Both the position numbers and the translations under genes were made by a program. The notes beneath the pieces were generated by a model, which made no database searches, was not told the DNA's origin, and saw only the letters and a list, made by a program, of their open reading frames with translations. DNA of 64,000 nt from Chloroflexaceae bacterium. Its GTDB lineage: Bacteria > Chloroflexota > Chloroflexia > Chloroflexales > Chloroflexaceae. This document shows, piece by piece, positions 51,017-59,820 of the stretch (position 1 is its first letter; each line of letters begins with the position of its first letter). The stretch is from contig JANWYD010000004.1 of NCBI GenBank assembly GCA_025057155.1, positions 124,001 through 188,000 of the forward strand. Direction: 5' to 3'.

Positions 51017-51406
51017 ATGGCCGTCAACACGCGTCGTCTCTCATCCATTGAAAGCGCCCGTGCACGGCGCCTGGCCCTGCCTCGCTACCTGCGCCTTGAT
51101 GGCGCGCGCTACCTGCTTGGCATGGTGATCCTCCTGTGCCTGATGAGCCTGATCGTGCTGGTGCAGACCGGCGTGGTCGCCACCCGCGGGTACGCCATCA
51201 GCACCCTTGAGGCGCAGAAAGTCAGCCTGCTGCGCGAACGCACCCGGCTGCAGGAGCGGCAGGCCCGCGCGCAGTCGCTCGAACGCATCCGCCGCCGCGC
51301 CGAGCAGATCGGCATGATGCCGGTGCAGGACAGGCAGATCCGCTACATCGAATTGCCCGCCGTGGCGGAGAGCACGCCCGTTGCGCCTGATACTGGTTCC
51401 GATTGA
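51017..51406 (+). CDS. ftsL: FtsL-like septum protein
   Basis: 129 residues, bitopic. Basic N-terminus, one membrane span (about 35-53, LLGMVILLCLMSLIVLVQT), then a coiled coil (EAQKVSLLRERTRLQERQARAQSLERIRRRAEQIGM). Length, topology and position between rsmH and the PBP gene identify FtsL, which recruits and activates the septal synthase. CAGGAG lies 10 bases before the ATG. Confidence 0.85.
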   Translation: MAVNTRRLSSIESARARRLALPRYLRLDGARYLLGMVILLCLMSLIVLVQTGVVATRGYAISTLEAQKVSLLRERTRLQERQARAQSLERIRRRAEQIGMMPVQDRQIRYIELPAVAESTPVAPDTGSD

Positions 51407-51486
51407 CAGGATGTAGGGCGACCCTCCGGGTTGCCCTGCTGCAAGCCCGGATCCTGTGACTCCGGCAACGTCTGGGTAAAAGGTTC

Positions 51487-53298
51487 ATGAGCGTCCAGAG
51501 CACATCGCGTTTCAACCAGTCCGCTGCGGTCGCCGCTGGCAGACCGTGGGTGCGCCTCTCGCGCTGGCGCATCAATCTGCTGCTCTTCCTGTGCCTGGTG
51601 TTGATGGCCCGCATCGTGCTGCGCCTTGGCGAGTTGCAGGTGTTGCGCCACGCCGAGTTGCGCGACCTGGCCAATCGCGAAATTGCCCGGCAGATCACCC
51701 TGATGCCGACCCGGGGCACGATTACCGATCGCCAGGGGAACGTGCTGGCGATAGATGTTGATCGCGAGAGCCTCTGGGTGGTGCCGTCGCAGGTGAACCA
51801 GGAACGGGCGCCCCGTCTCGCCCTGACCCTTTCCACCCTCGTCGGCAAGCCGGTCGAAGAGATCCTGGCTGCCCTTACTGCCACCGATCGCTACTGGCTG
51901 CCGGTGGCCCGCTGGCTCGAACCCGAGGTGGCCGCCCAGATCGAGACGCTCAACGAACCGGGCCTGCGGCTGGAGTATGAGCCGCGGCGGGTCTATCCGC
52001 AGGGAACCCTCGCCGCCCACGTGGTCGGTGCGGTGAACTTCAACGGCGATGGCATCAGCGGGATCGAGGCCTTCTACAACTCGCAGCTTAAAGGCATTAC
52101 CGGCACCCTGGAGGCCGAATTCGACGGCGCCCGCAATCCTATCGCCATCGCCCCCTCGCGCACCGTGCCGCCCCGCCACGGGATCAACATCCAGACCACC
52201 CTCGATCCCTTTATCCAGTACATGATCGAGCGTGAGTTGAAGAAGGCGGTTGAGGAGCATGACGCCGACGGCGGCTCGATTATCGTCATGGACCCGCGCA
52301 CCGGCGCCATTCGCGGCATGGCGAGCTGGCCCATCTTTGACCCGAACCGCTACGGCGACTACCCGCCGGAGATCTACGGACGCAATCCGGCGGTCAACAA
52401 TCTCTATGAACCAGGCAGCACCTTCAAGATCGTCACCGTGGCCGCCGGGTTGCAGGCGCGGGCCTTTACCGCCGATACCACCGTGAACGACACCGGCGTG
52501 ATCTACCGCTACGGCTACTCGCTCAGCAACTGGAACAGCGGCGCCAATGGCCCGCTCACGCCCGAAGGGGTGCTGTACTTCTCCAGCAACGTCGGCGCGC
52601 TGCAATTGAACGAACTGATCGGTCCTGAGAAGTTTTACGCGCTCCTGCGCGATTTCGGCTTCGGGCGCCCCACCGGGGTTGAGCTCGGCGGCGAGGAGCA
52701 GGGGATCATCAATAGCTGGGGCAGCCCGACCTACAACGACCTGAACTTCCTGACCAACGCCTACGGCCAGGGCATCTCCGTCACTCCATTGCAGATGGTG
52801 CAGGCCATGGCGGCCATCGCCAATGATGGCGTGATGATGCGGCCCTATGTGGTTGAACGCCGCTGCGATGGCCCCGTCTGCACCGACACCGAGCCGGTGG
52901 AGGCGGGACGGCCGGTAGAGCCAGGCGTGGCCTGGACGGTGCGGCGGATGCTGGTGCACTCGGCCAACCATTACGCGCCCGTGGTCTGGGCGCCGATCAC
53001 CGGCAGTTATGCCGATGCCTGGCTCGTGCCCGGCTATCAGGTGGGCGCGAAGACGGGCACCTCCAGCATTCCTATCGAGGGTGGGGGCTACGACCCCAAC
53101 TACACCATCGGCTCGGTGCTGGGCTTCGGTCCGCTCGATAATGCCCACTTCGCCGTACTGGTGAAGATTGATCGGCCCAAAGATGACATCTGGGGCGTCG
53201 GCACGGCCATCCCCGTCTTCTATAAGGTGATGGACGAATTGCTGCGTTACGAACGCCTCCCGCCCGATCCGGCCCTGGTCAGTCCGGGGCAATCCTAG
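51487..53298 (+). CDS. ftsI: Class B penicillin-binding protein (FtsI/PBP2 type)
   Basis: 603 residues. One N-terminal span (about 32-50), pedestal domain from about 55 to 240 (RGTITDRQGNVLAIDVDR), then the transpeptidase domain. Catalytic motifs: Ser311-Thr-Phe-Lys314, Ser366-Ser-Asn368 and Lys522-Thr-Gly524. It cross-links septal peptidoglycan with FtsW. Position after ftsL in the dcw cluster fits the division-specific enzyme. No PASTA domains are present. Confidence 0.94.
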   Translation: MSVQSTSRFNQSAAVAAGRPWVRLSRWRINLLLFLCLVLMARIVLRLGELQVLRHAELRDLANREIARQITLMPTRGTITDRQGNVLAIDVDRESLWVVPSQVNQERAPRLALTLSTLVGKPVEEILAALTATDRYWLPVARWLEPEVAAQIETLNEPGLRLEYEPRRVYPQGTLAAHVVGAVNFNGDGISGIEAFYNSQLKGITGTLEAEFDGARNPIAIAPSRTVPPRHGINIQTTLDPFIQYMIERELKKAVEEHDADGGSIIVMDPRTGAIRGMASWPIFDPNRYGDYPPEIYGRNPAVNNLYEPGSTFKIVTVAAGLQARAFTADTTVNDTGVIYRYGYSLSNWNSGANGPLTPEGVLYFSSNVGALQLNELIGPEKFYALLRDFGFGRPTGVELGGEEQGIINSWGSPTYNDLNFLTNAYGQGISVTPLQMVQAMAAIANDGVMMRPYVVERRCDGPVCTDTEPVEAGRPVEPGVAWTVRRMLVHSANHYAPVVWAPITGSYADAWLVPGYQVGAKTGTSSIPIEGGGYDPNYTIGSVLGFGPLDNAHFAVLVKIDRPKDDIWGVGTAIPVFYKVMDELLRYERLPPDPALVSPGQS

Positions 53299-53421
53299 CG
53301 GGCGCCGGTTTATCAGCTTCTTCTCATTAGGCGCGGCTGCGCCGCGGCGAATGGGGAAGGAGAACATGGACTATAATTGCCCTCGGTTTTTCCCTGGTTT
53401 CTGCCGGGACTGGAGGGCAAG

Positions 53422-54900
53422 GTGCTGCCGTTGATTGATGTCTTGATCGGGGTGCAGCCGCGCTGGTCGCGCGCGACGCCGTCGCTCCCGGCCTTCTGGC
53501 AAACGGTGAGCTTCGGCGAGGCGGTGACCGACTCGCGGGAAGTGGAGCCGGGAACGCTCTTCCTCGCCCTGGCGGGCGAACGCACCGATGGACACAATTT
53601 TCTGCCCGATGTGCTGGCGCGCGGCGCGCGGGGGGCCCTGGTCACCCGCGCCGCGGTCGAGGCTCGACGCGCGACCCTTGACGGGGTCGCCCGCCCCTGG
53701 GTCATCGTCGAACCTGCCACCGCCGATGGCCTGGCCGAGGCGCCGCCCGATGCGTGCCTGCTCATCGCCGTAGACGACCCGCTGATGGCTGTTCAGCGCC
53801 TGGCCGTCTACCATCGCCGAAAGCTCACGCCTACCGTTGTTGGTATCACCGGAAGCGTGGGCAAGACCTCCACCAAGGAGGTCGTGGCGGCTGTGTTGAG
53901 CCGCCGCTTCCGAACCTTAAAAAGTAAACGCAGTTTTAATAGCGAGGCCACCCTTCCGACCACCCTGCTCCGGTTAACGCCCGACCACGATGTCGCCGTG
54001 CTGGAGATGGGGATGTGGGCGCCGGGCGAGATCCGCTTCCTGGCGGCCCTCGCCCGGCCCCAGGTCGGGATCGTCACCAATGTCGGCCCGTCGCATCTGG
54101 AGCGCCTCGGCAGCCTCGAGGCCATCGGCTGGGCCAAGAGCGAGTTGCCCGAGAGTCTGCCCGCCGAGGGCTGGGCTATTCTCAACGCCGATGATCCGCG
54201 CGTGCGGGCCATGGCCGCGGCTACGCCGGCCCGCGTCTTTACCTATGGCTGCTCTCCCGATGCCGACCTGCGCGCCGAGGCGATCGCCAGCTTCGGCCTG
54301 GAGGGCATCGCCTTTGTCGCCCATCACGCCGGCGCCAGCGTGCCGCTCCGTTTGCCCATGATCGGCAAACATCATGTGTACACCGCCCTGGCCGCGGCGA
54401 GCGCTGGCCTGGTGCTCGGTCTGAGCTGGCACGAGATTATCGAGGGTCTCTGTGACCGGCAAGCCGACTCGCGCGTCAACGTGATGACAACCCCCGCCGG
54501 CGCGACCCTGATTGACGACACCTACAATGCCGCGCCACTCTCGACCCTCGCGGCCCTCGATGTGCTGGCCGACCTCGATGGTCCCCGCATTGCCATCCTC
54601 GGCGATATGCTGGAACTTGGCGCCGTCGAAGAAGAGGGGCACCGCCGCGTCGGGCGCCGGGTCGCCAGCGTCGCCGAGCGCCTGATCACCCTTGGGCAGC
54701 GAGGGCGCTGGATCGCCGATGAGGCCCTGAAGTCTGGCATGCCTCCCGAACGGGTGCTGGTCTGCAGCCGTCACGAAGAAGTAGTCGCCGCTGCACGCCC
54801 GCTGCTGGCCCCCGGCGTTCGCGTGCTGGTCAAAGGCTCGCGGGCCATGGAGATGGAACGCATCGTCGCAGCTTTACAACGGCGACTGGAGGAGGAGTGA
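53422..54900 (+). CDS. murF: UDP-N-acetylmuramoyl-tripeptide:D-alanyl-D-alanine ligase
   Basis: 492 residues from a GTG at 53422 with GGAGGG six bases upstream; a TTG 45 bases earlier is less likely. Mur-ligase core GITGSVGKTSTKE (about 150-162), EMGMWAPGEI, TNVGPSHLERLG and the MurF-type IDDTYNAAPLSTLAAL and GDMLELG. It adds D-Ala-D-Ala to the UDP-MurNAc tripeptide. The murE gene usual before murF is missing, so murF follows the PBP gene directly. Its end overlaps the ribosome-binding site of mraY. Confidence 0.95.
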   Translation: MLPLIDVLIGVQPRWSRATPSLPAFWQTVSFGEAVTDSREVEPGTLFLALAGERTDGHNFLPDVLARGARGALVTRAAVEARRATLDGVARPWVIVEPATADGLAEAPPDACLLIAVDDPLMAVQRLAVYHRRKLTPTVVGITGSVGKTSTKEVVAAVLSRRFRTLKSKRSFNSEATLPTTLLRLTPDHDVAVLEMGMWAPGEIRFLAALARPQVGIVTNVGPSHLERLGSLEAIGWAKSELPESLPAEGWAILNADDPRVRAMAAATPARVFTYGCSPDADLRAEAIASFGLEGIAFVAHHAGASVPLRLPMIGKHHVYTALAAASAGLVLGLSWHEIIEGLCDRQADSRVNVMTTPAGATLIDDTYNAAPLSTLAALDVLADLDGPRIAILGDMLELGAVEEEGHRRVGRRVASVAERLITLGQRGRWIADEALKSGMPPERVLVCSRHEEVVAAARPLLAPGVRVLVKGSRAMEMERIVAALQRRLEEE

Positions 54901-54901
54901 G

Positions 54902-55999
54902 GTGGACGTCCTACGTGCGGTGCTGGTGCAGGATATGGCCCGCGCGCTGCTGCTTGCCGCAGCCGCGTTCGCGCTGACCCTGATCGTCGGCGCGTGGTAC
55001 GTGCCGTTTGCCCGCCGGCATAAACTCGGCAAACAGATCCGCGCCGACGGCCCCCAGAGCCACCTGGCTAAAACGGGCACCCCGACAATGGGCGGCATCA
55101 TGATCGTCAGCACGGTCGTGATACTCACCGTGCTGTTCAATCTGGTGGATCGCTGGTCAATGCTGCTGCCCCTGGCTGTGCTGGTGAGCTTCGCCGTGCT
55201 CGGCGGGGTGGATGACTGGATGACCCTGACCGGCTCGCGCTCCAGAACCTATGGCTTTACTGTTCGTTATAAGTTCTGGCTGATGATGGCGGTGGCCTTC
55301 ATCGCCTCGCTGGCTCTCTACCTGCCGCCGCCGTTCGGCCTTGGACACGAAGGGCGCTTGCAGATCCCCTTCGTTGGCGAGCGCGATATCGGGGTGTTCT
55401 TCATCCCCATCGCTACGCTGATTATCGTCTTCATCGCCAATGCGGTAAACCTCACCGATGGCCTCGATAGCCTCGCCGGCTGGAACCTGACCCTGGCCTT
55501 CGGCGCCTATGGGGTGATGACCTTCCTGGCCGAGCCGCGCCTCACTAACCTGATGGCCTTTAGTTTCACCCTGGTCGGGGCCTGCGCCGCCTTTCTCTGG
55601 TACAACGCCCACCCGGCGCAGGTCTTCATGGGCGATCTCGGCGCGCTGTCCCTCGGCGCAACCCTCGCCCTGGTCGCCCTGCAGTCGCAGCAGTGGCTCC
55701 TGCTGCCGGTAGTCGGCTTCGTCTTCGTCATCGAGGCGCTGTCGGTGATCATCCAGACCGGCTACTTCAAATGGACGAAGTGGCGTTATGGCCAGGGCCG
55801 CCGCATCTTCAAGATGGCGCCGCTGCACCATCACTTCGAGTTGCTCGGCTGGAGCCAGGTGCAGGTGACTCAGCGGTTCGTGTTGATCGCCACGGTCGCG
55901 GCAATGATCGGCATCTCGCTGGCCATTCTCTTTGCTCCGCCGGCGCCAAAACAGGCCGAACAGAATCCAACCACCCTCGTGGTTGAGACCAACCCGTAA
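54902..55999 (+). CDS. mraY: Phospho-N-acetylmuramoyl-pentapeptide-transferase
   Basis: 365 residues from a GTG one base after the murF stop; GGAGGAGGAG in the murF end serves as ribosome-binding site. Ten hydrophobic spans; DGPQSHLAKTGTPTMGG (about 40-56), NLTDGLDSLAG (about 184) and FMGDLGALSLG are the metal/undecaprenyl phosphate motifs, followed by HHHFEL. It makes lipid I. The stop codon overlaps the murD ATG by one base, so the two are translationally coupled. Confidence 0.96.
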   Translation: MDVLRAVLVQDMARALLLAAAAFALTLIVGAWYVPFARRHKLGKQIRADGPQSHLAKTGTPTMGGIMIVSTVVILTVLFNLVDRWSMLLPLAVLVSFAVLGGVDDWMTLTGSRSRTYGFTVRYKFWLMMAVAFIASLALYLPPPFGLGHEGRLQIPFVGERDIGVFFIPIATLIIVFIANAVNLTDGLDSLAGWNLTLAFGAYGVMTFLAEPRLTNLMAFSFTLVGACAAFLWYNAHPAQVFMGDLGALSLGATLALVALQSQQWLLLPVVGFVFVIEALSVIIQTGYFKWTKWRYGQGRRIFKMAPLHHHFELLGWSQVQVTQRFVLIATVAAMIGISLAILFAPPAPKQAEQNPTTLVVETNP

Positions 56000-57471
56000 T
56001 GATAGACCTTCGCGGCAAGCGCGTGCTGGTGATGGGCCTGGGGGTCCACGGCGGCGGTCTGGGGGTCGCACAGTGGTTGTTGCGTCAGGGGGCGGCGATC
56101 ACCGTTACCGACCTGGCCTCCCCCGAAGCGCTGGCCGCGCCCCTGGCCCTCCTGAACGCCGCCGCCGCCCGGATCGGGGCCAGCGTAACTTATGCCCTTG
56201 GCGAACACCGCGCCGAGGATTTCACTTCCCACGATCTGATCGTCGCCAATCCTGCCGTTCGTCCCGACTCGCCCTGGCTGGCCCTGGCTCGCGCCGCCGG
56301 GACGCCGGTCGAGACGGAGATGACCCTCTTCTTTCGCGCCTGTCGCGGCCCCATTCTCGGCGTTACGGGCACCAAGGGCAAGACCACCACGGCTCTGCTT
56401 CTCGCCGCGATGCTGCGCGAAGACTTTCCCGATACGGTGGCGGCGGGGAACATGCGCGTCTCGGCCCTGGCGGCCCTCGATAACATCGGCCCTGCCACGC
56501 CCGTAGTGCTGGAACTGTCGAGCTTTCAGCTTGAGCGCCTCGGCGCCGCCGGCCTCAGTCCGCCCTATGCGCTGGTCACCAATCTCTCGCCCGACCACCT
56601 GAACTGGCACGGCTCGATGGAGGCCTATGCCGCTGCCAAGCGCCAGATCTACTGGCATCAGACCGCCGATGGGGTCGTGGCGCTCAATGGCGCTGATGAT
56701 GCGTCGGTCGAGTATTTTCCGCCTCCCGACCCGGGCGGCCGGCTGATCCAGGTCTGCGCCGGCCCGGCCTGGTCAGGGGCCGCCTGCCGCTACCCCCGCT
56801 CGTCGCGACGTCCCGCGGCGACCGTGGTGTTGCGTGATGATCAGGTGATCTGGGACGACCCGGACGGCGCCTTTGGCCCGCCCTCGCCGCCGGGAGGTGA
56901 AGCGCTCTTCGCCCGCGACGAGGTGCGACTGCCCGGAGCGCACAATCTAGCCAACGCGATGATGGCCGCCGCCCTGGCGCGGGCCTTCGGGGTCGCCGCC
57001 GCTTCCCTTCGCGCCGCCCTGCGCGGCTTCGGCGGCGTCGAGCATCGTCTGGAACTGGTGCGCGAACTCGACGGGGTGCGCTACGTCAACGACACGACCG
57101 CCACCAATCCCGCTGCCGCCCTCGCCGCGCTGGAGACCATCGCCCCGCCGGTGGTGTTGATCGCCGGGGGCGCCGATAAGCAACTTGAGTTCGCCGCCCT
57201 GGGCGCGGCGATTGCCCGGCGGGTCAGGGCCCTGGTTCTGCTGGAGGGCAGCGCCACGCCGCGCCTGCTCGAGGCCGTGCGCGCCGCAGCCTCCGACCCG
57301 CCGCTTATCGCCGGGCCGTATGACGACTTCGCGACGGCGATCCAGACGGCCCGCAGCCTCGCCGCGCCCGGCGATACGGTGCTCCTCTCGCCCGGCTGCG
57401 CCAGTTTCGGCATGTTCCGCAATGAGTTCCATCGCGGCGAGGAATTTCGGCGTCTGGTGGGCGAGTTGTAA
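55999..57471 (+). CDS. murD: UDP-N-acetylmuramoylalanine:D-glutamate ligase
   Basis: 490 residues. N-terminal Rossmann-like VMGLGVHGGGLG, ATP-binding GVTGTKGKTTTALL (about 118-131), ELSSFQLERL and NLSPDHLNWHGS in the core, and a C-terminal domain with GGVEHRLELVRELDGVRYVNDTTATNP. It adds D-Glu in the second peptide step. Its ATG overlaps the mraY stop. A GC-rich insertion near SSRRPAATVVL (about 270-280) is the only unusual stretch. Confidence 0.95.
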   Translation: MIDLRGKRVLVMGLGVHGGGLGVAQWLLRQGAAITVTDLASPEALAAPLALLNAAAARIGASVTYALGEHRAEDFTSHDLIVANPAVRPDSPWLALARAAGTPVETEMTLFFRACRGPILGVTGTKGKTTTALLLAAMLREDFPDTVAAGNMRVSALAALDNIGPATPVVLELSSFQLERLGAAGLSPPYALVTNLSPDHLNWHGSMEAYAAAKRQIYWHQTADGVVALNGADDASVEYFPPPDPGGRLIQVCAGPAWSGAACRYPRSSRRPAATVVLRDDQVIWDDPDGAFGPPSPPGGEALFARDEVRLPGAHNLANAMMAAALARAFGVAAASLRAALRGFGGVEHRLELVRELDGVRYVNDTTATNPAAALAALETIAPPVVLIAGGADKQLEFAALGAAIARRVRALVLLEGSATPRLLEAVRAAASDPPLIAGPYDDFATAIQTARSLAAPGDTVLLSPGCASFGMFRNEFHRGEEFRRLVGEL

Positions 57472-57651
57472 AGCTGCGATCCGGGGTCGCTGCGCGGTCT
57501 TGCGTAACACGAGGTTCCGGCCAGCCCCTCTCTCCTGCCTTCCCCCGTTGGGCCTGCCCCTTCCACCAGCGGGAGAGGGCCGGTGAAGAGGCCGAACGAC
57601 GCTCCGACCCTCCAGTTGCCGCCGGTTCCCGTTCCGGCTATGCTGTAGCCT

Positions 57652-58533
57652 ATGACACAACCACCTGACGAATCCGATGACCTGAACGGGGTTCTGCGGC
57701 GCCTGCAAGAGGAATTCGGGACGCGCCGGTTCACGGAAGAGCCTGAAGATGAGGATCCCCGCCCCTCTCCGCCAGGAAGCGACCCGCCGCTGCAAGCGGC
57801 CGGGCCGCCTCCGCCACGGACGCCAGTGTTGCTGGCCAGGCGGCCCCGGGCTACCTGGGTGTTAATGGCGGCGATTCTGTTGATGTACGGCCTGAGCGTC
57901 CTGCTCAGCGGGGCCCTGTTTCAGCCCGATCTGCGGGCGTTGCTCGCGCTGGGGGCCAAGGAGAACAGCCTGATTGATGCCGGCCAGTACTGGCGCCTCG
58001 TCAGCGCCACGTTTCTGCACGCCAACCTGGTGCATATCTTCTTCAACAGTTTCGCCCTCTACGTCCTTGGCCCCGAAACGGAACGGATCTACGGCACGCC
58101 GCGCTTCCTGGCCCTCTACTTCCTGGCCGGGATCGGCGGGAGCGTGGCGTCGTACCTGCTCTCACCCGCACCCGCTGTCGGGGCCAGCGGGGCGATCTTC
58201 GGGCTGATCGGCGGCCTGGGGATCTTCTACTTCCTGAACCGCGCCATCCTGGGCGAGTTCGGGCGCGCCCAACTGCAGAGCATGGTCGCGATTGCGGTGA
58301 TCAACCTGATCATCGGCTTTTCCTCCGCGGGGGTGATTGACAACTGGGGACACCTGGGCGGGCTGATCGTGGGCGCGCTGGCGGCGCTGGCCCTGGCGCC
58401 GCGTCTGCGGCTGGATCCGCGTTTCTCCGCGCCGCTGCTGGTCCGCAGCGCGCCGCCGTGGGGATGGGCCGTCGCGGCGGCGCTGTGCATCGCGATGATC
58501 GCGCTCGCCGTGCTCCTGCCGGGGGCCAGATGA
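57652..58533 (+). CDS. Rhomboid-family intramembrane serine protease
   Basis: 293 residues. A soluble, Pro/Asp-rich N-terminus of about 65 residues precedes six or seven spans. Ser179 in GASGAIFG and His234 in NWGHLGG form the catalytic dyad; HxxxN-like HANLVHIFFNSFALY (about 123-137) is the second conserved element. Rhomboids cleave membrane proteins within the bilayer. Its place between murD and ftsW is unusual for the dcw cluster and suggests a link to envelope growth, which is inference. A 180-bp gap with a repeat-like stretch separates it from murD. Confidence 0.9.
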   Translation: MTQPPDESDDLNGVLRRLQEEFGTRRFTEEPEDEDPRPSPPGSDPPLQAAGPPPPRTPVLLARRPRATWVLMAAILLMYGLSVLLSGALFQPDLRALLALGAKENSLIDAGQYWRLVSATFLHANLVHIFFNSFALYVLGPETERIYGTPRFLALYFLAGIGGSVASYLLSPAPAVGASGAIFGLIGGLGIFYFLNRAILGEFGRAQLQSMVAIAVINLIIGFSSAGVIDNWGHLGGLIVGALAALALAPRLRLDPRFSAPLLVRSAPPWGWAVAAALCIAMIALAVLLPGAR

Positions 58534-58560
58534 GCGCGCCTGGGCAATCAGGGGGAACCT

Positions 58561-59820
58561 GTGACCGAACGCACCTCCCGACCGGATTATGTGCTGCTCG
58601 CCACTGTAGGCTCACTGGTGGCTCTGGGCCTGGTGATGGTCTATAGCGCGAGCTTTATTGAGGCTTTCCGCGATCACCAGAATCAGTACTATTATCTGGT
58701 GCGCCAGACGATCGGCGCTATCATTGGCGCGATCGGAATGTATGTCGCTATTCGGATCGATTATCGAATCTGGCGAAGGTATTCGGTGCATCTTATGGCG
58801 GCGGCGCTCCTGCTGCTCTTCCTGGTGCTGATCCTGCCCGATTCGATGACGAAGGTGAATAACTCGCGCTCGTGGATCCGTTTTGGCGAAGGCGTGCTCG
58901 GCCTGGTCAGCGTCCAGCCCGCCGAACTGGCCAAGCTGGCGATTATCATCTACTTCGCCGACTGGCTCTCACGGCGCAGCGAGAAGCTGAGCAATGTGAC
59001 CTATGGTTTGATCCCCTTCAGTGTGATGCTCGGCCTGGTCTGCGGCCTGGTGATGCTCCAGCCCGACCTGGGCACCACGGTCGTGCTGGTGCTGATCGGC
59101 GGGGTGATCTACTTCGCCGCCGGCGCCAATCTCTGGCACGTGGCCGGCGCCGCCGCGCTGGGGGTGGGGGCCTTCTGGTTCCTGGTCTTTGTGATGGGAG
59201 TGCGCAACTATCGCATCCTGGCCTTTCTCGACCCCTGGAAGTACTACGACACCTTCGGCTTCCAGCCTATTCATGCCATGCTGGCCCTGGGCAGCGGGGG
59301 CATCTTCGGCCAGGGGCTGGGCCAGGGGCGCCAGAAGTTCCAGTGGCTGCCGCAGGCCTATACCGATACCATTTTTGCTATCATTGGCGAAGAACTGGGA
59401 TTGATCGGCGCCCTGGCGGTGATTGCGGCCTTCGTGGTCTTCACCTATCGCGGGTTTCGCATCGCCGGGCGCGCGCCAAACCCCTTCGCCGCCCTGGTGG
59501 CCGTGGGCGTCACGAGCTGGATCTGCCTCCAGGCGCTGATCAATATCGGGGTGACTACCTCGCTGTTGCCCTTCACCGGGTTGACGCTGCCGTTTCTTTC
59601 ATATGGCAATACGTCGCTCTACACCAGCATGATCGCCGTTGGCATCCTGTTGAACATCTCGAAACATACTGTGCAGCACCACTCGCAGGAGATTACCGAT
59701 GCCCCGCCTCTTCGGCGCTTCCCCGCTTTCCTCGCCCTGCAGCATCGTTTTGTCTGGCGGGGGCACGGGCGGTCACGTGTACCCGGCTCTGGCGGTCGCC
59801 GCGGCTATCGCCGCCGCTAG
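58561..59820 (+). CDS. ftsW: FtsW/RodA-family SEDS glycosyltransferase
   Basis: 419 residues from a GTG. Ten spans; the SEDS signature appears as WIRFGEGVLGLVSVQPAELAKLAIIIYFADWLS (about 102-134) and TSLLPFTGLTLPFLSYGNTSL (about 337-357). It polymerises glycan from lipid II with the class B PBP. The last 122 bases overlap the beginning of murG in another frame, so the C-terminal tail (RRFPAFLALQHRFVWRGHGRSRVPGSGGRRGYRRR) is basic and not family-conserved. Confidence 0.93.
   Translation: MTERTSRPDYVLLATVGSLVALGLVMVYSASFIEAFRDHQNQYYYLVRQTIGAIIGAIGMYVAIRIDYRIWRRYSVHLMAAALLLLFLVLILPDSMTKVNNSRSWIRFGEGVLGLVSVQPAELAKLAIIIYFADWLSRRSEKLSNVTYGLIPFSVMLGLVCGLVMLQPDLGTTVVLVLIGGVIYFAAGANLWHVAGAAALGVGAFWFLVFVMGVRNYRILAFLDPWKYYDTFGFQPIHAMLALGSGGIFGQGLGQGRQKFQWLPQAYTDTIFAIIGEELGLIGALAVIAAFVVFTYRGFRIAGRAPNPFAALVAVGVTSWICLQALINIGVTTSLLPFTGLTLPFLSYGNTSLYTSMIAVGILLNISKHTVQHHSQEITDAPPLRRFPAFLALQHRFVWRGHGRSRVPGSGGRRGYRRR

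Noticed and set aside
51343-53367. 674-codon open frame on the minus strand
   Set aside because: Antisense to the PBP gene, which carries all three catalytic motifs; the antisense translation is Gly/His/Arg-rich and without domains.
53372-53377. TATAAT before murF as an internal promoter
   Set aside because: No -35 element lies 16-18 bp upstream, and tight gene packing suggests read-through from the mraZ promoter.
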